Source: Pseudomonas gingeri (GTDB taxonomy: Bacteria > Pseudomonadota > Gammaproteobacteria > Pseudomonadales > Pseudomonadaceae). From it: a stretch of DNA of 64,000 nucleotides. The stretch lies in the NCBI RefSeq assembly GCF_013386165.1, contig NZ_JACAOS010000003.1, positions 848,343 to 912,342 on the forward strand, written 5' to 3'. The notes under the pieces are model-generated. The model made no database searches. It saw only the letters and a program-made list of their open reading frames with translations, and was not told the DNA's origin. The position numbers and the translations under genes are program-made. The stretch's first letter is position 1. Each line of letters starts with the position of its first letter. Below are positions 1 to 9,019 of this stretch, piece by piece.

Positions 1-197
1 ACCTCGAGACACTGACGGTCTATCTGAGGGAAAGCTGCCGCAGTCAGGCCTGCGCCGATGCCATGGGACTGCACGTAACGACGCTGAGGTACCGGCTGTC
101 GCGGATTCAGGAACTGTTCGGGATCGATGTCGAGACCCCGGAACGGCGATTTGCCACGGAGTTGGCGATTCATCTGCAACGGGTGATTGACAGCTAA
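1..197 (+). CDS. PucR/CdaR-type transcriptional regulator, C-terminal end only
   Basis: The open frame enters from the left edge (codons in phase with position 3) and stops at TAA 195-197. The visible residues are the C-terminal helix-turn-helix of PucR/CdaR-type regulators (HTH_30): a LETLTVYLRES-like lead helix, an AxxxGLHVTTLRYRLSRI core, then a conserved tail around an RRFATELAIHL stretch. Such regulators usually control catabolic operons, but the ligand-binding part is outside the window, so the target is unknown. It converges on the hydrolase gene that ends at 257. Confidence 0.75.
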   Translation, partial: LETLTVYLRESCRSQACADAMGLHVTTLRYRLSRIQELFGIDVETPERRFATELAIHLQRVIDS

Positions 198-256
198 GGA
201 GCCAACCGGCCGAAGACGGGCATGGGCTTCGTCGGCGTGCTCCTTTCAACTGGGCA

Positions 257-1321
257 TCAAAGGTGGTCGGCGTCGATGACGGCCTGGGCGAAAGCCCGTG
301 GATCTTCCTGCGGCAGATTGTGGCCGATACCGCCCTTGATCAGCCGGTACTCATATTGGCCGGTGAAACGTTTGGCGTAGTCCTCGGCCGCGGGGTGCGG
401 CGCGCCATTGGCGTCGCCTTCAAGGGTGATGGTCGGCACGCTGATGGAGGGCGCCTTGGCGAGCTTTTGCTCCAGAGGGTCGTATTTCGTTTCACCCTGA
501 ACCAGGCCCAGGCGCCAGCGGTAATTGAACACGGTGATGGCGACGTGGTCGGGGTTGTCCAGGGCGGCGGCGCTGCGATTGAAGGTGGCGTCGTCGAAAG
601 CCCATTTCGGCGAGGCCGTTTGCCAGATCAATTTGGCGAAGTCATGGGTGTTCTTTTCGTAGCCGGCGCGGCCCCGTTCGGTGGCGAAGTAGTACTGATA
701 CCACCACTGCAACTCGGCCTTGGGCGGCAAGGGCGCCTTGCCGGCTTCCTGGTTGCCGATCAGATACCCACTGACCGAGACCAGTGCCTTGACCCGCTCC
801 GGCCAGAGCGCCGAGACGATGTCCGCCGAGCGTGCCCCCCAATCGTAGCCACCGAGCACGGCCTGCTTGATCTTCAGTGCGTCCATGAAGTCGATGACGT
901 CACTGGCCAGCGCGGCGGGTTGGCCATTGCGAACGGTATTGGCGGAAAGGAAGTGTGTCTCCCCGTAGCCACGGGCATAGGGCATCAGCACCCGGTAACC
1001 CTTTGCCGACAGCAAGGGGGCGACTTCGTCATAGCTGTGAATGTCGTAGGGCCAGCCATGCAGAAGAATGACCACCGGGCCGTCGGCAGGACCGGTTTCG
1101 GCGTAGGCCACGTCCAGCAGACCGGCGTTGATATGTTTCAGCGGGCCAAACGGGGAGGCGGCGACCACGCTGGTGGCTGCGGGGGCGCTGACTTTTGCGT
1201 CGCTGGCCTGTGCGTTCGCCATGCCGAAAACACCGAATTGCATCAGGGTGAACGCGAGGACGGATGGGCCAATCAGGCGGCGCTTTTGCTCGGCATGGCT
1301 TTTCAGCGGATTCATATTCAT
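257..1321 (-). CDS. Exported alpha/beta hydrolase (epoxide hydrolase / haloalkane dehalogenase-like)
   Basis: 354 residues from the ATG at 1321, chosen because AAAGGAGA lies just upstream; a longer frame to 1369 lacks a ribosome site. The N-terminus is a Sec-type signal (basic KRR, hydrophobic core, ANAQA cleavage region), so the enzyme is probably periplasmic. The fold shows the oxyanion HGWP motif at about residues 88-91, the nucleophile elbow GGYDWGAR with Asp at about 160, and a late GGIGHNLPQEDP carrying the catalytic His. An Asp nucleophile points to epoxide hydrolase or haloalkane dehalogenase chemistry through an ester intermediate. The substrate cannot be told. It is convergent with the PucR-type gene and has no operon partner. 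Confidence 0.8.
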   Translation of the reverse strand: MNMNPLKSHAEQKRRLIGPSVLAFTLMQFGVFGMANAQASDAKVSAPAATSVVAASPFGPLKHINAGLLDVAYAETGPADGPVVILLHGWPYDIHSYDEVAPLLSAKGYRVLMPYARGYGETHFLSANTVRNGQPAALASDVIDFMDALKIKQAVLGGYDWGARSADIVSALWPERVKALVSVSGYLIGNQEAGKAPLPPKAELQWWYQYYFATERGRAGYEKNTHDFAKLIWQTASPKWAFDDATFNRSAAALDNPDHVAITVFNYRWRLGLVQGETKYDPLEQKLAKAPSISVPTITLEGDANGAPHPAAEDYAKRFTGQYEYRLIKGGIGHNLPQEDPRAFAQAVIDADHL

Positions 1322-1722
1322 GTTGAGGTCTCCTTTCAAGCGACGGGTCAGGTGTTCTGGCTGACTCACATTTGAGCGCGGTGAGGTATCTGGCTTGTTT
1401 CAGGATCTGCGTGGGGTGTAAACGGATGTACCGTCGTGGTTTGAGACACAGAGTGATACACAACACCTGCTGCCTATACAGGCGGAGAAACGCCCAGGAG
1501 GTGTAACCAATAACCGCACCAATCGGATCTCCAGCGCACACTATTGGGGCGTATGGGAACTGAGGGTGGCAGCGCGCCAGTCAGGTTTTACGCCGGTTAG
1601 AGGCTCTGGCACGCATGGTCCAGTGGGGCGACAGGGAGCGGCACGGTAAATGCTTTTAGCTGTATATACAGGAAGCCCCGATCGTTCTTTATTGCCCCTT
1701 GACCCCGACCTCAGGAGTGAAC
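1322..1722. other. Intergenic region between divergent hydrolase and oxygenase genes
   Basis: About 400 bases without a supported gene. It must hold the divergent promoters for the hydrolase (-) and the oxygenase (+). The only symmetrical element noticed is the 12-base palindrome CTGTATATACAG at 1660-1671, about 50 bases before the oxygenase start, which could be an operator. Confidence 0.5.
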
Positions 1723-2688
1723 ATGTCTTCGAGTATCCATCTACCTCTGATCGATATGTCCGGTGTGCGCGAAGGTGACCCGGCGAGCGTTCGCCGGGCC
1801 GCCGATGCCATCCGAACGGCCTGCTGTGATATCGGCTTCTTCTACATCATCAATCACGGCGTGCCGCAGTCGGTGATCGACAGGGCAATGGCGGCGGCCG
1901 GACAGTTCTTTGCCTACCCGGCCGAGGTCAAGCGCGAGGTGGCGGTGAATAAACGCCATCGTGGCTGGCACGCGCTGGGCGGGGCGACCATGTACGAAGC
2001 CAGCAAACCCGATCACAAGGAGTTTTTCAGTCTCGGGCTCGAGCTGGCCGAAGAGGATCCCAGCGTGCTCGCCGGTGAGGCGCTGCGCGGGCCGAACCAG
2101 TGGCCGGCGTTCATGCCGTCGTTGCGCGAGGTCCTGGCTGAGTACTATGAGGAAATCGGCAAGGCCGGGGCCGACCTGCTGAGGGTGGTGGCGGTGGGGT
2201 TGGGAATTGACGAACACTTCTTCACCGACAAATACACCAAGCCTTTGCAGCGCACCCAGATGGTCTATTACCCGCCGCAACCACCCCAGGCCGACGCCGA
2301 TCAATTCGGGGTGGCGCCGCACACCGACTATGGTTGCATCACCTTGCTGTATCAGGACAACAGCGGCGGTTTGCAGGTCCGTGAGCTGGGCTCCAATCGC
2401 TGGATCGACGCCACGCCGATTCCGGGCAGCCTGGTGGTGAATGTCGGTGATCTGTTGGCGCGTTGGTCCAACAATCGTTTTCGCTCGACCCTGCATCGGG
2501 TGATCAACCGCTCCGGCCATGAGCGTTATTCCATTGCGACCTTCTATGATCCGACCTATGGGGCCCTGGTCGATCCCTGCGAGCTGGGGATCGAGTCGAC
2601 CCTGAGTCTGTATCCGCCGGTGGCGGCGGGGGACTACATACTCAAGCGCATCGACGATTCGATGGCGTATCGCAAGAAGGCTCAGTGA
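1723..2688 (+). CDS. 2-oxoglutarate/Fe(II)-dependent oxygenase, isopenicillin N synthase family
   Basis: 321 residues from the ATG at 1723, preceded by CAGGAG; an upstream TTG at 1699 is less likely. The N-terminus has the DIOX_N pattern (LPLIDMSG, then GFFYIINHGVP). The C-terminal jelly roll carries the iron ligands His and Asp in APHTDYG (about residues 200 and 202) and the distal His in STLHRVIN (about 258), plus the 2-oxoglutarate-binding RxS (RYS, about 268). All cofactor residues are present, so it should be active. Bacterial members oxidise diverse small molecules or act as ethylene-forming enzymes; nothing here fixes the substrate. It converges with the binding-protein gene ending at 2698. 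Confidence 0.85.
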   Translation: MSSSIHLPLIDMSGVREGDPASVRRAADAIRTACCDIGFFYIINHGVPQSVIDRAMAAAGQFFAYPAEVKREVAVNKRHRGWHALGGATMYEASKPDHKEFFSLGLELAEEDPSVLAGEALRGPNQWPAFMPSLREVLAEYYEEIGKAGADLLRVVAVGLGIDEHFFTDKYTKPLQRTQMVYYPPQPPQADADQFGVAPHTDYGCITLLYQDNSGGLQVRELGSNRWIDATPIPGSLVVNVGDLLARWSNNRFRSTLHRVINRSGHERYSIATFYDPTYGALVDPCELGIESTLSLYPPVAAGDYILKRIDDSMAYRKKAQ

Positions 2689-2697
2689 ACTCAAGGC

Positions 2698-3465
2698 TCA
2701 CCGTGGCGATAAATAGCGCTCTTTTATCCGGGCCAGCGTCCCGTCCTGACGGAGCGCTTCAATCGCCTCGCGCAAGTCCTCTACCAGCTTGGCGGAACAT
2801 TGCTTCGAACAGGCGAGATAGAGATCCATCGTGCTCATGGGGGGGCTCATGAGCAGTTTGCGGCGAGACACTGCGGACCAAATGTACGGGCTCTCGGGAA
2901 CACCGTTGAACCAGGCGTCGATGCGACCTTTCAAGAGCATTTGCGCGGGGTTTTCGCCGATGGTCAACGGGTAGATCTGCTCGTCGCTGAAGCCTTGTGC
3001 ACGGAGGATTTCCTCTTGCGCACTGCCCAGGCCAACGCCGATCAAATGGTAAACCCTCTTGGCTTCCGCAAAGCTGCTCACGCGATGTTCAAGGCTGAAA
3101 AAGGCGCGATCCATGGACATGATGGGTGCGATCCAGGTGAAGTGTTCTTCGCGTTCCGGCGTTCGGGACAAGGGGGCGATCAAGAGGTCGTGTTTCTCGC
3201 TGACGTATTTTTGCGATCGGGCCCAGGGCAGCGCCTGTATACGAGCGACATAGCCGGCTTGGGCAATCGCCATCAAGGCGGCGTCTCCGACGATGCCGTG
3301 ACCTTTGGCATCATCGACCAGCGTCAGTGGGGGCGCATCGATGATAAACAGGTCGACCGGCAGAGGGGCGCCCCAGACGTGACCGGTCATCAGCAGGCTT
3401 ATCGACAGGCACAGTCTACCAAGCGCTTGGCTACGAATATGGGATACGCGTGTGATCTGGCTCAT
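2698..3465 (-). CDS. Periplasmic solute-binding protein, family 3-like, without transporter genes
   Basis: 255 residues from the ATG at 3465; an ATG at 3519 would add 18 residues before the signal peptide. A hydrophobic signal (ALGRLCLSISLLMTGHVWGA) precedes a bilobal binding domain of the amino-acid SBP type, with recognisable PWARSQKYVSEKHDLLIAPL and a C-terminal QDGTLARIKERYL typical of this fold. No permease or ATPase gene is adjacent, so it may be an orphan binding or sensing protein. Many Pseudomonas paralogues of this kind have no assigned ligand. Confidence 0.7.
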   Translation of the reverse strand: MSQITRVSHIRSQALGRLCLSISLLMTGHVWGAPLPVDLFIIDAPPLTLVDDAKGHGIVGDAALMAIAQAGYVARIQALPWARSQKYVSEKHDLLIAPLSRTPEREEHFTWIAPIMSMDRAFFSLEHRVSSFAEAKRVYHLIGVGLGSAQEEILRAQGFSDEQIYPLTIGENPAQMLLKGRIDAWFNGVPESPYIWSAVSRRKLLMSPPMSTMDLYLACSKQCSAKLVEDLREAIEALRQDGTLARIKERYLSPR

Positions 3466-3578
3466 GACTTGATCTCTCAAGCACGGCTGGCAGCTCCCGG
3501 AAATAGCCGAGGAAACCATGGCAACCGCTGCCTAAGCGTAGCGCGGATTCGAGCGTGGGCTTCGGGACGAAAATTCCT

Positions 3579-3812
3579 CTACCTGGCGGGGTGTTCCGCT
3601 GTTTTACATTCCGCCAGAAAGGCTTTTCCCATGGTGGTCATCTGGGCATCGCTGTAGACCAGTTGCTGGTGGCGGGTATCGGCAACAGCCTGCGCATAAT
3701 TGAAGCTGATCAAGCGTTCCAGCGTATCGACCTCGGCAGGATCCTTGACTTCATTCTTGCCCTGGGAGATTTCATTCAGGAGACTGTAGAAGGCGGTGTC
3801 TTGTTTGTTCAT
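3579..3812 (-). CDS. Small hypothetical protein, 77 residues
   Basis: From the ATG at 3812 with AGAGG about 6 bases upstream. The predicted protein is soluble, without a signal peptide or membrane segment, and mildly acidic in its first half (QGKNEVKDPAEVDTLERL). I do not recognise a family. It lies between the binding-protein gene and the sensor kinase gene on the same strand, about 80 bases after the kinase stop, so co-transcription is possible. Confidence 0.5.
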   Translation of the reverse strand: MNKQDTAFYSLLNEISQGKNEVKDPAEVDTLERLISFNYAQAVADTRHQQLVYSDAQMTTMGKAFLAECKTAEHPAR

Positions 3813-3895
3813 GATCAAGCCTCTTTTCGGGGGAGCCCGCTAAAGTGGATCAGCCAGGTATCGAAGGGTTTCATTTATTTCAGGGCGCTCGACGT

Positions 3896-5284
3896 TTACT
3901 GCTCGCGCATCGGAAAGAATAGCTCGAAGCAGGTCAGTCCACCCTCGCTGGTGACCTGGTAGAGACCACTGTGCAGTTGCATGATGGTTGCTACGATCGA
4001 CAGGCCCAGCCCGTTGGAATGAGCCGAGCGCTCACGTGATTGATCAACCCGATAGAACCGCTCGAAGAGTCGCGGAAGGTGTTCCGCCGGGATGTTTGCA
4101 CCGTGGTTACGCACACGCAGATGGATGCCGGCGTCCGACGGTATGGCCTGGATCAACAGTTCGGAATGAGGTGCGCCGTACTTGATCGCGTTGGAACACA
4201 GATTCGCCAGGGCGCGCCGCAGCAGAACGGGCTCGGCCCAGATAATCCCTTCACCCTCTGCGCGGATGGTGATGCCGACATCCGCCGCCAGACCCTCAAA
4301 GTAGTCCGCGATGCGTTCCACTTCCTCGGCGGCGTCCAGTTCCTGACGTTGATGACGGGCACTGCTCGGGTCGGTGCGGGCGAGGAAGAGCATATTGTCG
4401 AGCATCCGCGCCAGGCGTTCGAGTTCCTCCACATTGGAGGCGAGTAGCTGCTGATAATGTTCGACGCTGCGGTTTTGTTGCATCGCGACCTGGGTTTCGC
4501 CCAGCAGGTTGTTAATGGGGGTGCGTAACTCATGGGCCATGTCGGTGGAGACCTGACCCAACTGTTCAAAGCCCTTGCCCAGGCGCTCAAGCATGGTATT
4601 GAAGGCGTCGATCATCGGTAACAGTTCTTTCGGAGCACCCTGGCTGTCGAGGCGCTCGGTCAGATTGCCGACGCCGATACCATGGGCGTGCTGTGCCAGC
4701 CGTCTCACCGGCAGCAAACCACGGTAAACCATCAGCCAGCCGGCCAGGGCCAGGACAATGGCCGCCAGGCTGGCGAGGATGTAGACGTTGAGACGGTAGC
4801 TGGCCAGCACGGCTGTGCGTTCGGTCATCAGGCGGCCAATGGTCAATTGCAGTTTGCCCGAGTCGATACTCGCGGACACTGCGGCGAAGGGTGCACCATT
4901 GACTTCCGCGACCTTCCGCACATCGCTCAGCTCCAGGGTGTGCTCCATCGCGACCGGAACCAGCTGGGGAATATTGAGGTGCCCGGGATTGACCTCGAGT
5001 AACGGAGGCCCGCCTGGAGCCCCGATACTGAGTACGGCTTCGCGATTGTCCATCATGTTCTGAAACAGCACGGGCTTGGTTCTGATCAGATCCCGGGTGT
5101 TGCTGTCATTGAGCAGGTTGCGTAACTGATTGACACGGTAGACGAGTGCGGCTTCGTCACGGCGTATCAGCTCGCTCTCCAGTTCGCGGTAGAGTGCGAC
5201 ACCCATGGTCGCCAGCAGGGTAAAGGCCAGCAAGGCAAAGACCACGGCCAGGCGCAGCGTCAGGGAGTAATGGCGACGCTTCAT
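3896..5284 (-). CDS. Heavy-metal-type sensor histidine kinase (CusS/CopS/IrlS-like)
   Basis: 462 residues. TM1 is at about 11-31 and TM2 at about 166-186, enclosing a periplasmic sensor loop of roughly 135 residues. Then come a HAMP segment, the H-box [12 protein letters not shown] with phospho-acceptor His at about 251, the N-box [10 protein letters not shown], and the late GLGLSIV of the ATPase domain. The length and the [20 protein letters not shown] linker match the heavy-metal sensor kinase family. The start overlaps the response-regulator stop by 4 bases (ATGA at 5281-5284), so the two are translationally coupled. Copper or zinc is the likely signal by family; the metal cannot be read from sequence. 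Confidence 0.88.
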   Translation of the reverse strand: MKRRHYSLTLRLAVVFALLAFTLLATMGVALYRELESELIRRDEAALVYRVNQLRNLLNDSNTRDLIRTKPVLFQNMMDNREAVLSIGAPGGPPLLEVNPGHLNIPQLVPVAMEHTLELSDVRKVAEVNGAPFAAVSASIDSGKLQLTIGRLMTERTAVLASYRLNVYILASLAAIVLALAGWLMVYRGLLPVRRLAQHAHGIGVGNLTERLDSQGAPKELLPMIDAFNTMLERLGKGFEQLGQVSTDMAHELRTPINNLLGETQVAMQQNRSVEHYQQLLASNVEELERLARMLDNMLFLARTDPSSARHQRQELDAAEEVERIADYFEGLAADVGITIRAEGEGIIWAEPVLLRRALANLCSNAIKYGAPHSELLIQAIPSDAGIHLRVRNHGANIPAEHLPRLFERFYRVDQSRERSAHSNGLGLSIVATIMQLHSGLYQVTSEGGLTCFELFFPMREQ

Positions 5285-5952
5285 GGTTGCGTATCGAAGC
5301 GGTAGCCAATGCCACGCACACTGTGGATCAGCTTGAGCTGGAAAGGGTCGTCGACTTTCAGGCGCAGGCGGCGCACCGCCACGTCGACCACGTTGGTGTC
5401 GCTGTCGAAGTTCATGTCCCAGACCCGCGAGGCGATCAGCGAGCGGGACAGCACTTGGCCCTGATGTGTGGCAAACAGGTGCAGCAGTGCAAACTCCTTG
5501 TTGGTCAGTGTGACTCGCACGCCGGCGCGGGTGACGCGGCGTTTGATGACATCGATCTGCAGGTCGGCGATCTGCAGTTGCTCTTCTTCCCGGGTCGGAC
5601 CGCGTCGGGTCAGGGTGCGCAGGCGGGCGACCAACTCGGCGAAAGAGAAGGGCTTGATCAGATAGTCGTCGGCCCCCAGTTCCAGGCCCTTGATGCGGTC
5701 GGCGATATCATCTCGCGCGGTGAGGAACAGGACCGGTGTATCAGCCTCCTTGCGCAGCTGGCGCAGGACTTCCCAACCGTCCATTTTCGGCATCATCACA
5801 TCCAGCACGATGACGTCGAATGAGGTTTCCAGGGCCTGGTGCAAACCGTCAACGCCATCGCGGGCCAGGCTGACGGAGTAGCCTTGCTCCTGCAGGCCGT
5901 TGAGCAAATAGTTGCCCGCTTTGGGCTCGTCTTCTACGACCAGAATATTCAT
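5281..5952 (-). CDS. Heavy-metal-type response regulator, OmpR family (CopR/CusR/IrlR-like)
   Basis: 223 residues with a receiver domain (acidic pocket VEDEP, phospho-Asp 51 in VLDVMMP, Lys 100 in LIKPFS) and a winged-helix output domain ending SVRGIGYRF. It is the first gene of the regulator-kinase pair. The next gene upstream, a DUF2790 gene on the same strand, has a CusR/CopR-like inverted repeat in its promoter. This resembles the P. aeruginosa ptrA-copR-copS neighbourhood and suggests this regulator controls it. No such box was seen in the 144 bases directly before this gene. Confidence 0.9.
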   Translation of the reverse strand: MNILVVEDEPKAGNYLLNGLQEQGYSVSLARDGVDGLHQALETSFDVIVLDVMMPKMDGWEVLRQLRKEADTPVLFLTARDDIADRIKGLELGADDYLIKPFSFAELVARLRTLTRRGPTREEEQLQIADLQIDVIKRRVTRAGVRVTLTNKEFALLHLFATHQGQVLSRSLIASRVWDMNFDSDTNVVDVAVRRLRLKVDDPFQLKLIHSVRGIGYRFDTQP

Positions 5953-6096
5953 GAGTATTACCTTGGTTCAGTTTCGGTATTCGATTCACGAAAGCGGACC
6001 AGAAAGCCGCGAGCAGGTGGCGCGAGTATAGCCCGATCACTCGGTTGCGCCGCGCATTGCCCCTGCTCTTTATCAGTCATATTCGTAAACCTTCAA

Positions 6097-6351
6097 TCAG
6101 TTCTGGTTGGAGCAATTGCCTTGAACTTGATAGTCCAGGACATGTTCCCGGCCCTGATGATCCAGGTAATCGAGACGCGCCGGAATCACGCCGCACTGGT
6201 CCGAAAGGTCAGTCGTGGACAGGACTTTCGCGACGTCCAGATTGACGTAGAAGCCGGTTTTGTCATGAATCACCGACGAGCTATCAGGGGTGGCGGCGAA
6301 GGCGGAACCGGTGGCGAGGAGGGCGGCGAATCCGAGGAGGAAAAGTTTCAT
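6097..6351 (-). CDS. DUF2790 family small periplasmic protein (PtrA-like), copy 1
   Basis: 84 residues with a clear Sec signal (MKLFLLGFAALLATGSAFA), leaving a mature protein of about 65 residues. The mature part has the DUF2790 pattern: YVNLDVAKVLSTTDLSDQCGV, then LDYLDHQGREHVLDY, and two cysteines. In P. aeruginosa a DUF2790-like protein, PtrA, is copper-induced under CopR; assigning that role here is by analogy. It lies just upstream of the heavy-metal regulator pair. A second copy at 13432-13686 differs at 10 of 84 residues and shares an almost identical promoter. Confidence 0.85.
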   Translation of the reverse strand: MKLFLLGFAALLATGSAFAATPDSSSVIHDKTGFYVNLDVAKVLSTTDLSDQCGVIPARLDYLDHQGREHVLDYQVQGNCSNQN

Positions 6352-6463
6352 GGCATTGTCTCTCTGTTCAAGTGGGCTGCCTGTTGTCTGGCAGTGAGTT
6401 CACAGTAACAACGCGACTCAAACAGCTAACGAACAAAACAATGACAAAGCTGTAATGCAATTT
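6352..6463 (-). repeat. Duplicated promoter block, copy 1 (pairs with 13687-13798)
   Basis: The 112 bases upstream of DUF2790 copy 1 match those upstream of copy 2 at all but one position (c at 6425, a in the other copy). The match stops abruptly beyond about 6463. The upstream DNA is therefore better conserved than the coding sequence, which points to selection on the control region or recent conversion. Confidence 0.9.
6441..6456. promoter_or_regulatory. CusR/CopR-like inverted repeat upstream of DUF2790 copy 1
   Basis: ATGACA, 4 bases, TGTAAT: half-sites that differ from a perfect inverted repeat at one position and have the 4-base spacing known for CusR/CopR boxes (ATGACA-N4-TGTCAT). It lies 90-105 bases before the start codon. 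An identical copy precedes the second DUF2790 gene. The likely binder is the adjacent response regulator (inference). Confidence 0.6.
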
Positions 6464-6560
6464 CGTCCGGGATCAGAGGGGGGGCCAGCGGCGTGTCAGC
6501 GATAAAAAATGACGGTCACAGGGGAAGGCCCCAGCTTGGGTTGCCTAGGATGAGGCTCTT

Positions 6561-6917
6561 CTATTGCTGAGTAAGGTGTGATCTGGCTTCCATTGCGTCA
6601 TGCAGAATTCGGACAACCTCAATGACGTTGTCGTCAACCCGTCGATAGAAAACGACGTGGCGAGGCCTTTGGACAATGCCGCTGGAGCTTGCAGCGCGCT
6701 TACGTACATAGATCAGATGGAAACTTCTCAAACCGGGTGAGATTTCGTCACGGGGGCTGCTGCCGACCCTTTCCGGTGTGACTGCAAGGTCTTCGATCGC
6801 GGTACGTATAAGCGTCTGATATCTGATCCTGGCGCTTGTTCCAAACTGTGCCTGGGAGTACCTCAGAACATCCTCGACATCGACCAGAGCCGTATGAGCA
6901 ATACGGTACTTCGCCAT
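6561..6917 (-). CDS. parE: RelE/ParE-family toxin
   Basis: 118 residues from the ATG at 6917, two bases after the antitoxin stop. The sequence has the ParE pattern: an N-terminal helical part (VDVEDVLRYSQAQFG), GSSPRDEISPGLRSFHL in the middle, and a C-terminal strand with HVVFYRRVDDNVIEVVRILHDAMEA. ParE toxins inhibit DNA gyrase, whereas RelE toxins cut mRNA. The RILHDAMEA ending favours the ParE branch. The insert RKRAASSSGIVQRP is longer than usual. The gene order antitoxin then toxin on one transcript is typical. Confidence 0.82.
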   Translation of the reverse strand: MAKYRIAHTALVDVEDVLRYSQAQFGTSARIRYQTLIRTAIEDLAVTPERVGSSPRDEISPGLRSFHLIYVRKRAASSSGIVQRPRHVVFYRRVDDNVIEVVRILHDAMEARSHLTQQ

Positions 6918-6919
6918 GC

Positions 6920-7210
6920 TCAACGCTTCTCGGTCACTGACAGGGCAGCCTTTTCACCGATGTCAGCGAAAAGTTGCCCGAGATGGTCACTTTCAACTTC
7001 GATGAAGCGACCTTGCTCAAGGTCCATGAGTCCCACTGAGGTGGCCTGACGTAGAACCTCGAGCTTGGCTGACTCTTCTGCTTCGCGTTGCTCCAACAGG
7101 CGAAGCCCTTCGCGCATGACCTCGCTGGCGTTTTGGTAGCGGCCAGAGATAACGAGATCATTGATGACCTTATCCAGGTGATCAGTGAGAACGACATTTC
7201 GGGTAGCCAT
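6920..7210 (-). CDS. parD: ParD-like ribbon-helix-helix antitoxin
   Basis: 96 residues from the ATG at 7210, with GGAGCGCATC before it; the open frame extends upstream to 7405 without a better start. The N-terminus is a ribbon-helix-helix (NVVLTDHLDKVINDLVISGRYQNASEVMREGLRLLE), as in ParD/CC2985 antitoxins, followed by a glutamate-rich toxin-binding tail. It should neutralise the ParE-like toxin and repress its own promoter. A perfect 15-base palindrome lies 38 bases upstream. Confidence 0.85.
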   Translation of the reverse strand: MATRNVVLTDHLDKVINDLVISGRYQNASEVMREGLRLLEQREAEESAKLEVLRQATSVGLMDLEQGRFIEVESDHLGQLFADIGEKAALSVTEKR

Positions 7211-7247
7211 GATGCGCTCCGGGTGCAAGTGATGTTGATTCGGATAT

Positions 7248-7262
7248 TGGCATATTATGCCA
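7248..7262. promoter_or_regulatory. Palindromic operator of the toxin-antitoxin pair
   Basis: TGGCATA-T-TATGCCA is a perfect inverted repeat 38 bases before the antitoxin start. Ribbon-helix-helix antitoxins bind such palindromes to repress their own operon, so this is the best candidate autoregulatory site. Confidence 0.6.
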
Positions 7263-7440
7263 TCACGTTGATCGGCGCATAGTTCAAGTCTGTGTTTCAT
7301 GTCGAGTGGCCTCTTTGCAGGGGTTGCCAAACTGAATGAGAGAGACGTGACAAATGGATCTGTCTGACGAGGTGTCAGGGGCGTCACGTTCGAACGAGCC
7401 TCCAACGGTGGCGCATCAAAGTCTTATCAATCTGCGGGTA

Positions 7441-8784
7441 TTATTTTGGCGCTTTGCTGGGAATGGGCTCGGCGATGGTCAGCAACAGCACAAAGCTGAT
7501 AAACGAGCCGATGGCCAAGTAGGTGAACACATAGTTCCAACCGTAACTGTCCAGTAGCAGGCCGGTTAGAAATGGCGTTGCGGCGGCGCCTAGTTGTCCG
7601 ACCATGTTGATGATCGCGTTGGAGACCGGAAAGGTGGTCTTCGATGTAAGGCCCATCGGATAGGACATATAGGAGGAAAAACCCAGGCTCAGAACGATGC
7701 CGGTCAGCATCAGCAGAAGCCCGTAGGGCAGGGGGGCCGCAGGTGAGTTGATCAGCAGGTACATCATTGCGCTGGTGCCCGCGGCCGACAGGAGCATACC
7801 GGGTTTGCGTCGTCCGACAAGAAAGCGGTCAGAGCAAAAGCCGCCGAGTAAGTTACCCAGAACAGCCCCTACCCAAGGAGCCGCCGACACCAGCCCCATG
7901 TTCATGACGGAAAAACCCTTGACGGTCATGAGGTAAGTCGGGATCCAGGACAACAGGACGCTGGACACCCCTAACTGGAAGCAGTAGCTGGTGGCGCAGC
8001 CCCAAATATTCCAGGACTTGAACACCTGCCGGTTGGTGATGAGAGGGGCCTCGGCCCGACGCCTGATGAGGATGTCGAGTTTCCTCAGCCAGTTTGGGAC
8101 AGGCCTGGCAACTACCGAGTGTTGCTGGGTAGCGATCTTGTCATCGTCAAGTATGTACTGGAGCTCCACCTTGTTGACGAAACGACTCTTCGAGGGATGA
8201 TCGGCGACGAGGAAATACCAGACGAAAGACAGCACGATGCCGGGCACTGCGAAGAAGAAAAATACTTCCCTCCAATCCCATACCGAGATGATCACCGCAC
8301 ACAGCGGCGGCACGATGACCGGTCCGAATTTGACCGCAGAAAGGAAAATGCCCGAGGCGATACCTTTCTCCCGGGCGGGAAACCAGTTGTTGATCGTCGT
8401 GGTCATGCTGATCGGCAATGGGCCTTCAGCGAGTCCCAAGCCAAAACGATAGATTTTCAACGCAACCAGCGAACCGGCCGAGCCGACAAGGCCGGTGAGC
8501 AGCGAGGTCAAGATCATTGCCGTGGGTAATATCTTGCTGACGCCCATTCGAGCAAACGCGAAACCTGCGGGAATCTGAGCCAACGCATAGGCCAGGAGAA
8601 ACAAACTCATCAACCCGCCAGCTTCTGCGTTGCTCATGTCGAACTCCTTGCGGATGAACGGCATTGCCACGCCAAGGTTGGCTCTGTCTGCAGCTGCGAT
8701 GGTGTAAATGACGAAAATCAAACCGGCTACAACCCAGCGGTACTTACCGCTAGCCATAGATTCGGCAGTCCTGGAGTCAGCCAT
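7441..8784 (-). CDS. MFS transporter, anion:cation symporter (ACS) family
   Basis: 447 residues from the ATG at 8784 (AAGGG upstream); a start at 8835 would add a non-homologous stretch. Twelve membrane segments are apparent. The ACS features are AAADRANLGVAMPFIRKEFDMS at the first loop, NNWFPAREKGIASGIF in the middle, and SDRFLVGRRKPG after TM8. ACS members import organic anions such as galactonate, phthalate or hexuronates. It is divergent from the LysR gene at 9020, which also heads the aldolase/aminotransferase cluster, so it may be a second uptake route for that pathway (inference). Confidence 0.85.
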   Translation of the reverse strand: MADSRTAESMASGKYRWVVAGLIFVIYTIAAADRANLGVAMPFIRKEFDMSNAEAGGLMSLFLLAYALAQIPAGFAFARMGVSKILPTAMILTSLLTGLVGSAGSLVALKIYRFGLGLAEGPLPISMTTTINNWFPAREKGIASGIFLSAVKFGPVIVPPLCAVIISVWDWREVFFFFAVPGIVLSFVWYFLVADHPSKSRFVNKVELQYILDDDKIATQQHSVVARPVPNWLRKLDILIRRRAEAPLITNRQVFKSWNIWGCATSYCFQLGVSSVLLSWIPTYLMTVKGFSVMNMGLVSAAPWVGAVLGNLLGGFCSDRFLVGRRKPGMLLSAAGTSAMMYLLINSPAAPLPYGLLLMLTGIVLSLGFSSYMSYPMGLTSKTTFPVSNAIINMVGQLGAAATPFLTGLLLDSYGWNYVFTYLAIGSFISFVLLLTIAEPIPSKAPK

Positions 8785-9019
8785 GATGCAACCCTTATTG
8801 TTATAGGTATTGGGGCGTAATTTACGGGTGGCCAATCAGTCAAAAAAAGCGACAAATACTCACGATATTCCATTTCTTTTGGTGATGATTTGCTGGTCAA
8901 CGGGTGATTCGTGCCCCGACGGTTTGCCAATGCCTGAATAGGTGCGATGGGTTAAAGGTCCACCAATAGTGATGGGTGGGTGGCATAATCCAGTTGTTTT
9001 TTTCAGCCTGGGCACTGCA

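Noticed and set aside
263..1375. Long open frame antisense to the hydrolase gene
   Set aside because: High-GC shadow frame. The - strand has a ribosome site, signal peptide and catalytic motifs; the antisense product has none.
1660..1671. CTGTATATACAG as a LexA (SOS) box
   Set aside because: The CTG and CAG ends are only 6 bases apart, whereas LexA boxes need 10. Kept only as an unassigned palindrome.
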